A stretch of 64,000 bases of DNA, from the NCBI RefSeq assembly GCF_003050965.1, contig NZ_QAOU01000002.1:372001-436000 (forward strand). The letters are read 5' to 3'. The DNA is from Nitrosospira sp. Nsp2. GTDB taxonomy: Bacteria; Pseudomonadota; Gammaproteobacteria; Burkholderiales; Nitrosomonadaceae. This document shows, one piece after another, positions 1 through 8,193 of the stretch (the first letter of the stretch is position 1; each line of letters starts with the position of its first letter). The position numbers and the translations under genes were made by a program. The notes under the pieces are model-generated. The model did not search any database, was not told the DNA's origin, and worked only from the letters and a program-made list of their open reading frames with translations.

Positions 1-1
1 C

Positions 2-556
2 GCCGGGGTTGCCCTGCTGGGCCTGGGCGCATATATCTATTCCGGTCACTACAACATTGCCGCCGACCAGCCTCACTGGTTTGCCACGACAAAGATCATA
101 ACGTCGCTGCGCGATCGTTCTATCGAACGCCGCACGCGAGATATCGTGATTCCCGATCTGGAGGATCCCGGCTTGACCCTCAAGGGAGCGGGTCAGTATG
201 ACGCAATGTGCGCGGGCTGCCATCTTGCCCCCGGCCTCGGCAATTCGGAGATAAGGCGCGGTCTTTATCCCGAGCCACCCGACCTGTCCCGAACGCGCAT
301 CGATCCGGCAAACGCTTTCTGGGTCATCAAGCACGGCATCAAGATGACCGGCATGCCCGCATGGGGGCGCACCCACGACGACATCACTCTGTGGAGCATC
401 GTTGCCTTCATCAACAAGTTGCCTGGGATGACGTCGGAGGCATACAGGGAGATTGTAAGAGAAGCTAACGCAGAGGTAGACATGGGATCCGGGCACGGAA
501 CAGGGGGGCATGGCGCTCACCAGCATGGACATGCCCAGGGTGAATCCGGGCACTGA
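2..556 (+). CDS. membrane-anchored c-type cytochrome, 5' end cut by window
   Basis: The reading frame is open from base 2, so the gene starts before the window; the first in-frame start inside is GTG at 146, which I do not take as the true start. The visible protein begins with a hydrophobic stretch (ALLGLGAYIY), consistent with an N-terminal membrane anchor. It has one haem c site, CAGCH, near the middle and a downstream Met (KMTGMPAW) that suits a sixth axial ligand. The C-terminus is His/Gly rich (GHGTGGHGAHQHGHAQ), which suggests metal binding, possibly copper. Role inferred: periplasm-facing electron carrier. The partner oxidase or reductase is not visible. Confidence 0.85.
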   Translation, partial: AGVALLGLGAYIYSGHYNIAADQPHWFATTKIITSLRDRSIERRTRDIVIPDLEDPGLTLKGAGQYDAMCAGCHLAPGLGNSEIRRGLYPEPPDLSRTRIDPANAFWVIKHGIKMTGMPAWGRTHDDITLWSIVAFINKLPGMTSEAYREIVREANAEVDMGSGHGTGGHGAHQHGHAQGESGH

Positions 557-1533
557 TTCCAATCCCGCATTTGCGCTGGCACGGTATTCCGTCTCTCTGT
601 TGATACAGATAGCGCATTGCCGCCGCGCAACCGCCGATCAGTGGTCCGGGAACCCGTAATAGTAGCCGCATAAGAAGCCGGACTTCCTGGCCGGCCACCG
701 TAGCGGATTTTGATATGCCTTGGGCCGTCCCGGCAATAGCCAGCCGGCCACGCCAAAGCTCCACCCCAACCTTAGCCACAATCCCCTGGTTATGCATCTG
801 TCCATAGCTCGCATTTCGCGTAAAGCATGTTGTCATAACAAGATTCGCTTTGTCTTCCCAAAATGCATATAACATCTCAAATTATGATGTTCCACGTTTA
901 CTAGATACATTATAAATGTATCTCAAGTTACTATTTTCTAATTATATATAATGGAAATTATCCAATCCAACGGCGGCCACCCCGATCCGCTCCTGGTGAA
1001 TATAAAGAACAGACGCCAGGATGAAATAGATTTTTTGTTTTATTACAGCTGCCCATTGCGCTGGCGGGTCCAAGCGCAGGATGCGCGGCGTTAACGAGAC
1101 TCGTGCGGGGCCTCACCGTTGATAAGAGATGGTTTACGCTATCGGTAGGAGTTCTTGCGTTCCTGCTGCGGCACGCCCTGCGAGGCTGGTGCCCGCCGCT
1201 CCCGCTATTGCGTCCCCTCGGTATAAGGACGCGCGGCGAAATCGACCGCAAAAAATTTGGGGCGAAAGCCTTGGTGGACCGGAGCACAAATGCCGGATAG
1301 AAACCGTTGCGACCAGATCGCGAAGAAACACGAAATAACGCTTTGCAGTGGGACTACAAAAGAGACCCCCCTAATAGCCGGGGCGCCATAAAGATCGCAA
1401 CAGGAGAGCAGCCCTGATACGCATTATTGCCGGGAACATTATGGGCTCGCAGGATGGGCGGCACTGCTTGATCCATGAACGTGATCCATAGGATCAACGT
1501 TGGATGAAGAATTCAAACATTCGGGGCACGATG
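557..1533. other. 977-base stretch without a supported gene
   Basis: Several open frames exist here, but none has a convincing start, ribosome site or recognisable protein. Positions 880-960 are very AT rich. Positions 1469-1497 hold an inverted repeat, TTGATCC ... GGATCAA, just downstream of the response-regulator stop codon on the minus strand; it may be a weak terminator, but no T run follows it. Confidence 0.5.
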
Positions 1534-2190
1534 CTATTGCCCTTCCGAGACCCAGAGAGCCGCATACCGTACCAAATCAGCCGCATCTTTCAAATTCAGT
1601 TTGATACGCATGTTGTAACGATGCGTTTCAATTGTTTTAATGCTGCGATTAAGCAGGTCGGCAATTTGCTGGCTGCTATGTCCGGCTCCAATCAGATGCA
1701 GTACCTCAAACTCGGTGGGGGTCAGGGTGCTGATCAGCGGTTCGGAATTTGAATTTCCGTTCGCGATGCGCTTCAACAATCTGTCCTGTATCGGCTCGCT
1801 CAAATATAAGTTTCCTTTCAATACTTCGCGAATAGCATTCACAAGTACCTTGCCCGGCTCCTGCTTCATCACATAACCTTTCGCTCCGACCCGCAAAGCT
1901 CGTTCGGCATACACTGCCCCGTCGTGCATGGACACCACCAGCACGGGCATTTCAGGCATTACGCTATGCACCTTCTTTATTAGCTCGAATCCGGAATGGG
2001 TTTTTAGAGACACGTCCATCAAAATAATATCAGGCTGATGGCCCGCCTTGAGGATGGCCAGCGCTTCCTCGGCATCACCAGCCTCGGCAAACACCTCAAT
2101 ATCGGGCTCGCGATTGATAAGCATCTCCATGCCATGCCGAAACATGGCGTGATCGTCGACCAGCATTACTCGCGCTTTCGACGTTTCCAT
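1534..2190 (-). CDS. NarL/FixJ-type response regulator
   Basis: 218 residues, the usual length for the family. The N-terminal receiver domain has the acidic pair in LVDDHA (residues 11-13), the phospho-acceptor Asp in ILMD (about residue 59) and the conserved Lys in KGYVMKQ. A C-terminal LuxR-type helix-turn-helix covers about residues 150-200 (LTPTEFEVLHLIGAGHSSQQIA). It lies two bases downstream of the sensor kinase on the same strand, so the two form a two-component operon. It should be a DNA-binding transcription regulator activated by the kinase; the stimulus is unknown. A decayed copy of this gene lies at 5648-5942. Confidence 0.93.
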   Translation of the reverse strand: METSKARVMLVDDHAMFRHGMEMLINREPDIEVFAEAGDAEEALAILKAGHQPDIILMDVSLKTHSGFELIKKVHSVMPEMPVLVVSMHDGAVYAERALRVGAKGYVMKQEPGKVLVNAIREVLKGNLYLSEPIQDRLLKRIANGNSNSEPLISTLTPTEFEVLHLIGAGHSSQQIADLLNRSIKTIETHRYNMRIKLNLKDAADLVRYAALWVSEGQ

Positions 2191-2192
2191 GC

Positions 2193-4334
2193 TTATGTTT
2201 CCTGAACCATTCGCATCTCTAACCGCACTTCGGTGCCCCCTTCGGGGCGGGACAGGAATCTCAGGGCAGCACCCAACTGGCGGGCACGGTAATGCATGAT
2301 TTTAATTCCCACTCCCGTGCTGGAGCCATGCTCGGTATCAATATTGGAAATCCCGCTGCCATCGTCGCATATCGACAGGTAGAGCATTCCGCTGCCGGAG
2401 CCCAGCGAAATGACGATATGATGCGCACCCCCATGACGTATCGCATTGCTGACTGCTTCCTGTGCAGTCCGATAAAAATTAAGCGCAATCTCGTTATCGT
2501 TGATGGCAACATCATTCGCCTGGATGAATTCACAGCTGATCTTATAGGCGTCAGCAACCCTGTTTGAGAGTGCTTGCAGCGATTTCACCAAGCCATGGGT
2601 TTCCAATTCAAATGGAAGCAGGCCTTGGGCCAGTTCCTTGCATCGCCCGACCGCGCCCTGCGCTTGCCTGGCGATGGACGCAGCAATTTTCGCGGCCTTC
2701 GCGTTACCGGAAGTCGACATGTCTTGTTCCAGGGCCTCGGCCTGGTAACCGAGCGCTGCAATCTCCTGCCCAAGATTATCGTGTAATTCCCGCCCGATCG
2801 TATGCTGATATTGTTCCGCAATGGAAACCAGGGTTTGTTCCTGGCGCTTGCCCTCCAGCCATCGCTCCAGGTCGCGGGCGACGGCGTCGATTAATCTCTG
2901 CTCTTCCGGTAACAGGAAGGGGTTGTCTTCAGGGTAGAACACCCGCAACTGCCCGCACAGCCTCTTGTTCGCTGTAATGTTCGATCGCAGTTCGTGCGTA
3001 AGAACATGGGCTTGATTCTCCGAGCTGTAGCGCCTGTCGTCGAGTTCGATCATGGCGATAGCCATTTCCGGGAATCGCATTGCCGCAACCAGGTGCCTGA
3101 CGATATGGTGGCAGGCGTTATCGAGCGATGATTCTCGCCCCAAGGTCCGGCGTATCTCGTAGAGGCAGGTAATTTCCTCCAGGCGCTTGCGCAACGTTTC
3201 ATTGATTTTTTTGGCCTCGAGCCATTTCCCCAATTCAGCGGCAAGGGCGTCTATTAGTCTTTGTTCCTCCGGCATCAGGAAGGGCTTGTCCAGGGGATAG
3301 AATAGGCGTAACTGCCCAGGTGATGTGTTATCCGCATTAATCTTCGCGTGTAGCTCGTGCGTAAGACCCTGCTCGTGACTCGGAGTAGCAAATCGCCTGT
3401 CGTCGAGTTCAATCACAACGGTCGCCGATTCCGGGAATTCCAGAGCCGGTATCAGGTGCTTCAAAATTTCCTGGCAGACATCGTCCAGCGACAATTGCAG
3501 CCCTGCACCGCGGCGGATCTCATAAAGGCAGTTAACTTCCTTAAGCCATCGTTCCAGCTCGCGCGCGAGTGCGTCGATGAGTTTTTGCTCGTCCGGTAGC
3601 AGGAATGGCGTATCTTCAGGATAGAGAACGCCCAAATGCCCGTACAGTCTATTATTCACCGTAATGTTCGATCGCAGCTGGTGCGTCGTTCCCTGCTCAC
3701 CTAACTTGTTGGCCGCACTAATCTTCGAGTGTAGCTCGTGTGTAAACCCCTGCTTTTGCCTCGCGGCAGCAAATCGCCTTTCTTCGAGTTCGATGACGAC
3801 GGCAGCGGATTCTGGGAATTGCAGCACCGGTATCAGGTTTTCCAACATTTTCTGGCAGACATCCTCCAACGGCAATTCCAGACCTGATCCGCGTCGAATC
3901 TCATACAGGCACTCAATTTCCTTAAGCCATCTCTCAAGGTCGCAGGCGATTGCGTCGACGAGCTCCTGTTCTTCCGGCAGCAGGAATGACGTATTGTCAG
4001 GATAAAACACGCGCAAGTGCCCGCACAGCCTGTCGAGCACTGCAATGTTCGATTGCAGCTCGTGCATACTACCGTCGCGATAGTTCCCTGACGTGAAACA
4101 CCTGCCGTCAAGTTCGATCATGGCGCTCGCCATTACCGGGAAGTGCATTGCCGGTATCAAATGGTCAAAAATCTGCCGGCAAATATCGTCCAGGGGTAAT
4201 TCGGGCCCCATCCGACGGCGGCTTTCGTAGAGAGCGGTGATCTCCTTGAACCGCTCCCGCAGCGCCTTTCCCACGCTTGCGGGCTCTTCTGTCTGCCCGT
4301 TGGTTACAGCAGTCGCGACGTTTTTGCTGATCAT
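2193..4334 (-). CDS. NarX/DegS-type sensor histidine kinase with four tandem sensor modules
   Basis: 713 residues with no obvious membrane segment, so probably cytoplasmic. Residues ~31-139, 139-268, 268-373 and 387-495 are four copies of one module, each opening with a LYEIRR-like segment followed by LPLDDVC, carrying an IELDDRRF-like strand and closing with PFLLPEEQ-LIDA-LERWL. Fold looks GAF-like but I could not confirm this. The second copy has an extra partial repeat (THQLRSNITVNNRLYGHL). A HisKA_3 domain follows with the phospho-acceptor His518 in GRELHDNLGQE, then an HATPase domain (NFYRTAQEAVSNAIRHGG, DDGSGI, GVGIKIM). The start has a strong GGGGGAG ribosome site. Partner is the response regulator just downstream. 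Confidence 0.93.
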   Translation of the reverse strand: MISKNVATAVTNGQTEEPASVGKALRERFKEITALYESRRRMGPELPLDDICRQIFDHLIPAMHFPVMASAMIELDGRCFTSGNYRDGSMHELQSNIAVLDRLCGHLRVFYPDNTSFLLPEEQELVDAIACDLERWLKEIECLYEIRRGSGLELPLEDVCQKMLENLIPVLQFPESAAVVIELEERRFAAARQKQGFTHELHSKISAANKLGEQGTTHQLRSNITVNNRLYGHLGVLYPEDTPFLLPDEQKLIDALARELERWLKEVNCLYEIRRGAGLQLSLDDVCQEILKHLIPALEFPESATVVIELDDRRFATPSHEQGLTHELHAKINADNTSPGQLRLFYPLDKPFLMPEEQRLIDALAAELGKWLEAKKINETLRKRLEEITCLYEIRRTLGRESSLDNACHHIVRHLVAAMRFPEMAIAMIELDDRRYSSENQAHVLTHELRSNITANKRLCGQLRVFYPEDNPFLLPEEQRLIDAVARDLERWLEGKRQEQTLVSIAEQYQHTIGRELHDNLGQEIAALGYQAEALEQDMSTSGNAKAAKIAASIARQAQGAVGRCKELAQGLLPFELETHGLVKSLQALSNRVADAYKISCEFIQANDVAINDNEIALNFYRTAQEAVSNAIRHGGAHHIVISLGSGSGMLYLSICDDGSGISNIDTEHGSSTGVGIKIMHYRARQLGAALRFLSRPEGGTEVRLEMRMVQET

Positions 4335-5131
4335 GAGGACTCCCCCTCTTTTATTATCCGATGTTTTTTGCCGTTTTTATTCGGACTTTCCTAGTTCTGT
4401 ATAGCACTAACGATAGCGATAGCGCTAAAAAATAGACCGTATGGACTATTACCGGGGATGGGGGCGCGCCTTACCACATTCTTGAATTAAGCCGCGCGAC
4501 CGATGTCTGGAACCGGGTCGCCTTGGCTTGCCGCGTGAGAATAACAACCTTCAGCCTATTGTCAGCGCCGGGTGAGACCGTTTGCGCGGGCGGTGGAGAA
4601 CCAATCTGAGAGGCGGGTAGAAAAGGTGGCGGATCGGAGCTATTCGTCCCACCGGTAGAAATCGGAACACAAGGTAGACGTATGTGCCGAAATCGGAACT
4701 CGGTAGTCGCAGGGGTGGAACCACGGTCGCTCAGGAATGGAAAAGAGCGAACTGTCAGATGCTCGGGCTTGGCAAACCATGCCACTGAGCCAGTGGCCTT
4801 TTCTATAGACGAGGCTAAAGCACCAGGTACCCTTCCCGCGTTGAAAAGACGGCAATGCAGGCTATCCATCGTGCACGCCTCCCGGGCTGACGCGCTCATT
4901 GGTGATCATAAGCCTCCCACGAACGCTCATTCGTGCATCGCTTAGGGGTTTACCCAATGAACATCGCTAAGGGTTTCACTGATTTTTTCTTAAGGGTTCA
5001 CCTAGGGTTGCTCAAGGTTTCGCCTAGCTTAAAACCAGAGTTTCCCCAATATACCGATGATATCGACTGGAATAGGATGAAACTGCTGTCACTTCATTCA
5101 CTTCATACCACTCTATTGGAGGCAACTTATC
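4335..5131. other. 797-base region upstream of kinase and lipoprotein; no supported gene
   Basis: Positions 4400-4425 carry overlapping short dyads (AGCGATAGCGCT) in the likely promoter region of the kinase. From about 4953 the sequence is the left arm of a long direct repeat that recurs from 6663 and includes the upstream region of the two lipoprotein genes. In it, short phrases resembling TAAGGGTTT/TAAGGGTTC recur (4943-5015). Open frames at 4471-4945 lack ribosome sites and recognisable products. Confidence 0.45.
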
Positions 5132-5760
5132 ATGAAAACAGAAATAAGGAACGTTGTAGCCGCTATAGCCACGCTGGGCCTGCTGGCATCTTGCGCCCAG
5201 ACCGATTTTCTTAAAGGGCAGAGGGACAGTACCAGCGCGGCTTCACCAAATACCGGGGTTTTGGGCAACCATGACGTTATTGCAAGGCGGTATGAAAATG
5301 CGGCGAAGGAACTTCTGGTAAAGGCAGAACAACGCGAGAAAATGCTCCAGCACTACGAGGACAATAGACACCTTTACGGGAGGAACGGGCAGGATTTCCA
5401 GGCACAGGCCGTGGCGATGGCCCGGAAATACAACCTGGCCGCAGAGAAAGCCGCTGCCCACGGTGCTTTTCACCGCAGGATGTCCGAACCTACAGAGCCT
5501 GATTATATCGGTGCCGGGGAGCCCGTGCATCAGGCAAGCAAACGTTAAAACAAAGCCTAGGACCGGATCGGATTCTACACCCGACTGCGAGTAACAGCGA
5601 TGAGCTTCAAGAGCGTGATGATTCCAGGTACTAAAACTATATTAGCTTCGAAAGCACAAGTTTTGCTGGTGGACGATCATGCCGTGTTGCGGGCGGCGGG
5701 GCATGGCCATGCGCATCAACCTCGAACCCGATATGGAGGTGTTTGCCGAGGCCAGTAATA
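4953..5760 (+). repeat. left copy of ~0.8 kb direct duplication
   Basis: This segment holds a leader, a lipoprotein gene and the first part of a response-regulator copy. It recurs as a diverged copy at 6663-7475 with the same order and orientation. Similarity by eye is high in the leader (for example the shared GGGTTGCTCAAGGTTT at ~5004 and ~6711) and in the lipoprotein, and falls off in the regulator remnant. Outer limits are approximate. Confidence 0.8.
5132..5548 (+). CDS. small outer-membrane-type lipoprotein, copy 1
   Basis: 138 residues. It starts with a lipoprotein signal (MKTEIRN..., lipobox LLASC, Cys at about residue 21) and continues as a hydrophilic, helix-forming, Lys/Glu/Ala-rich chain, so it is probably a lipid-anchored periplasmic helical protein. 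A GGAGGCAACTTATC ribosome site precedes the ATG. It is about 80 percent alike by eye to the copy at 6837 and a more distant paralogue of 12547-12903, sharing the YG-R-QDFQ/YG-R-QTED region and the HRRM motif near the end. I do not recognise the family and assign no function. Confidence 0.8.
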   Translation: MKTEIRNVVAAIATLGLLASCAQTDFLKGQRDSTSAASPNTGVLGNHDVIARRYENAAKELLVKAEQREKMLQHYEDNRHLYGRNGQDFQAQAVAMARKYNLAAEKAAAHGAFHRRMSEPTEPDYIGAGEPVHQASKR

Positions 5761-5942
5761 GCACGGAGGCGCTGGAGGAAACAGTGTACGCTGAACGCGT
5801 TTTACGGGCCGACGCGCAAGGCTATGTGATGAAGCAGGAGCCGGGCAAGGTGCTTGCGAACGCTATTTGCGAAGTATTGAAAGGGAATTTATATCTAAGC
5901 AGGCAAATACAGGCAGGATTGTTGACGCGGCTCGCGACTTGA
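5648..5942 (+). pseudogene. decayed response-regulator copy 1, receiver core deleted
   Basis: Translation gives SKAQVLLVDDHAVLR, then after a frame disturbance a part alike to residues 20-43 of the regulator at 1534-2190 (EPDMEVFAEA), then a jump to VYAERVLRADAQGYVMKQEPGKVLANAI and on to a stop. Compared with the intact gene, the segment that carries the phospho-acceptor Asp is missing, and the helix-turn-helix is lost. It lies on the strand opposite to the intact gene. It follows the lipoprotein by about 100 bases. Confidence 0.8.
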
Positions 5943-5967
5943 AGTTCGGAGTCGAAACCGCGTCATC

Positions 5968-6545
5968 GTCGACCAGCCCCACTTGTGCTTTCGAGGTTCC
6001 CATGCTTGCGGTTCCTTCACCATTCGCCTTTCTAGCCGCTTCTTGCGCCCCTTAGGGGGAAAGGAATTTGAGCGTGGTGCCAAGCTGATGGGCACGGCAA
6101 TGCATCATTTTAATTCTCATATCCCCGCGGAGCCATGCTCCGGGTCAATACCGGCAATCCCGCTGGCATCGTCGCACATCAACAGGTCAGGCTCTGGGCT
6201 AGTGCCTTGCATCGCCCACTACGTGACGCGCTTGAGTAGCGATGGACCGGGCAACTTGCGTATGCGCTACCTTAAAGGCGACATGTTCAGCTTCCGGGTC
6301 TCCGCCTGAAAGCCGATCGACCCATCTGCTGTGCAAGATTGTCGTACAGTTCCTGCCCCATCGTATGCTGATATGTTTCCGTAATGGAAACCAGCATTTA
6401 CTCTAGGTCGTTGCCCTCGCCATCTCTCCAGGTAGGTTTGCGACGGCGCCGATGAGTTTCTGTTCCTGCGGAAGCAGGAATGGCTTGTCCGCAGGGCGGG
6501 GCAAGAACCCGCGCCCGCCCCATCTGGCGATCCTGCGAGAACAAA
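5968..6545 (-). pseudogene. decayed kinase/regulator junction copy
   Basis: The plus-strand text at 5968-6010 matches the region around the start of the intact regulator (positions ~2157-2200), and 6055-6190 and 6320-6520 match the HATPase end and the HisKA/last sensor module of the kinase (about 2245-2390 and 2770-2950). Frames are broken and blocks are missing between these matches. With the plus-strand regulator remnant next to it, this makes an inverted, shattered copy of the two-component operon. Confidence 0.75.
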
Positions 6546-6836
6546 TCATGCTAAATAAAGCGCAGGAACCGCTGACGGGCAGAACCCCGTGGAATCCTGT
6601 CCTCGAGGACGTATTCGCTATATAGCGTTGGTGCGGATAATCAAGGCTCGCGCGGAGCTTCTCATGCATCGCTAAGGGTTTCACTGTATTTTTCTTAAGG
6701 GTTCACCTAGGGTTGCTCAAGGTTTTGCCTAGCTTAAAACCAGAGTTTCCCCAATATACCAATGGTATGGACTGGATTAGGATGAAACTGCTGTCACTTC
6801 ATTCATTTCATAACACTCTATTGGAGACAACCCATC

Positions 6837-7253
6837 ATGAAAACAGAGATAAGGAACTTTGTTGCCGCCGTCGCCACCCTGGGCCTGCTGGCTTCCTGCG
6901 CCCAGACCGATTTTCTCAAAGGGCAGAGCGACAGTACCAGCGCGGCTTTACAAAATACCAGAGTTTTGAGCGACCACGACATTATTGCAAAGCGGTATGA
7001 AAATACCGCTAAGGAACTACTGGTAAAGGCGGAGGAACGCGAGAAATTGCTCCAGCATTACGAGGACAAAAGCTACCTCTTCGGGAGGCGCGGGCAGGAT
7101 TTCCAGGCGCAGGCCATAGCTATGGCGCGAAAATACAACCTGGACGCAAAGAAAGCCGCTGCCCAAGGTGCTTTTCACCGCAGGATGTCGGAATTTGCGA
7201 AAGGTAATAATGCCGCCGCCGGGGAACCGCTGCGCCAGGTAAGCAGCAGATAA
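6837..7253 (+). CDS. small lipoprotein, copy 2
   Basis: 138 residues, same length as its duplicate at 5132. The lipobox LLASC and the helical, charged body are kept (RYENTAKELLVKAEEREKLL region), and the ribosome site GGAGACAACCCATC is kept as well. Changes between the copies are scattered amino-acid substitutions, with the last ~25 residues most different. The frame is intact despite the decay of the DNA on both sides, which suggests that the protein is still under selection. Function unknown. Confidence 0.8.
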   Translation: MKTEIRNFVAAVATLGLLASCAQTDFLKGQSDSTSAALQNTRVLSDHDIIAKRYENTAKELLVKAEEREKLLQHYEDKSYLFGRRGQDFQAQAIAMARKYNLDAKKAAAQGAFHRRMSEFAKGNNAAAGEPLRQVSSR

Positions 7254-7360
7254 ACAATGCTAGGACGCGGATCAGATTTTAGCAACCGGACTGAAAAGTA
7301 ACAGAACTGCCCACTAAGAGAGCGCAATGATTCCAGGAACTGACATATGCCAGCCTCGGA

Positions 7361-7470
7361 AGCACAAGGGATGCCGGTGGACGATCACGCCAGATTGCGA
7401 TAGGGCATGGCGATCCTCCTCAATCTTGAGCCAGATATCCAGATGTTTTCCGAGGCCAGCCGATCTATAA
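7361..7470 (+). pseudogene. decayed response-regulator copy 2, receiver start only
   Basis: Plus-strand sequence resembles 5651-5757 and the first ~40 codons of the intact regulator (VDDHA, EPDIQMFSEAS), but with an in-frame stop right after the VDDHARLR equivalent and no further homology past ~7470. This is the most decayed of the three copies in this window. Confidence 0.7.
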
Positions 7471-7626
7471 GGATGCGGGGAGCGCTAATCCCCCGCGATG
7501 TCAGCTGGATAGGGGATAGGAATTGAATTCACACCGCCGCCGCTGGGCCTAGCCAATTTAAGAGCGCGGGGCCAGGCGAGCCCCTCCCTTTACCGTATTA
7601 CCTGCTTGCGCTTGCAAGATGGGAGA

Positions 7627-8007
7627 TCATCGGAAATGTAGCGTGCGCCCCTTGCGGTAACGTTTAGCGACTGCGTGCGTCTCGTCAATGACGGCATCCA
7701 CGAGGGTGGAGCGCTCCGCAGCACCGAGCCGCATAAATGCGGGTATCGACGTTGCCACACCCAAAACCGTGAGCTGCACAAAACGCTCTGGCGACGGCAG
7801 GTGAATATCGAGCGACTGGGGAGTAATCTGTATGTGTTGAAAGCCTGCATCACCTAGTAGCGTTCGCAGCTCATCGGCATCCGATAACGAAAACGACAAT
7901 TCCACGGCGGCGATGGCAGCGCCGAGTTGTCGTGCTGTCGCTTCCAGCAGCGCCTCATACACTGGATGGCGCTGAACGTTTCGGCAGGGCTCGGACTTCG
8001 CTGACAC
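7627..8007 (-). pseudogene. C-terminal half of a SAM-dependent methyltransferase
   Basis: The 126-residue frame resembles the last half of class I (UbiE/ArsM-like) methyltransferases: RHPVYEALLEATARQLG, then ELRTLLGDAGFQHIQI and a helical tail. The SAM-binding first half with its glycine motif is absent, and the sequence upstream (8008-8190) does not encode it. I read it as a 5'-truncated remnant. A short stand-alone protein cannot be ruled out, but no good ribosome site precedes it. Confidence 0.6.
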
Positions 8008-8193
8008 CTCACCGACTCTCCATTATCTAGGTTGGTTATCTTTAGTTCAGTGAAGCAAAAACTGGCCTAGTATAAATTAAGTACTTGGCAGGCCCCGCGG
8101 CAATCTCGTCAACTTCTCACCCCGTGAAGCTTCGAAGGGCTCAAGGGAAGCTATTCATGGGGGAAAATCGGCAGTGCAGACCAGGAGTGGAAA

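Larger units (their letters stand above)
6663..7475 (+). repeat. right copy of ~0.8 kb direct duplication
   Basis: Second copy of the leader-lipoprotein-regulator remnant unit at 4953-5760. The leader (6663-6836) and the lipoprotein are well kept; the regulator remnant is shorter and more decayed than in the left copy. Confidence 0.8.

Noticed and set aside
465-875. 136-codon minus-strand frame after the cytochrome gene
   Set aside because: Overlaps the end of the cytochrome gene, has no recognisable domain and a poor start.
4682-4945. Possible gene upstream of the first lipoprotein
   Set aside because: No ribosome site, no family and frames on both strands of similar length.
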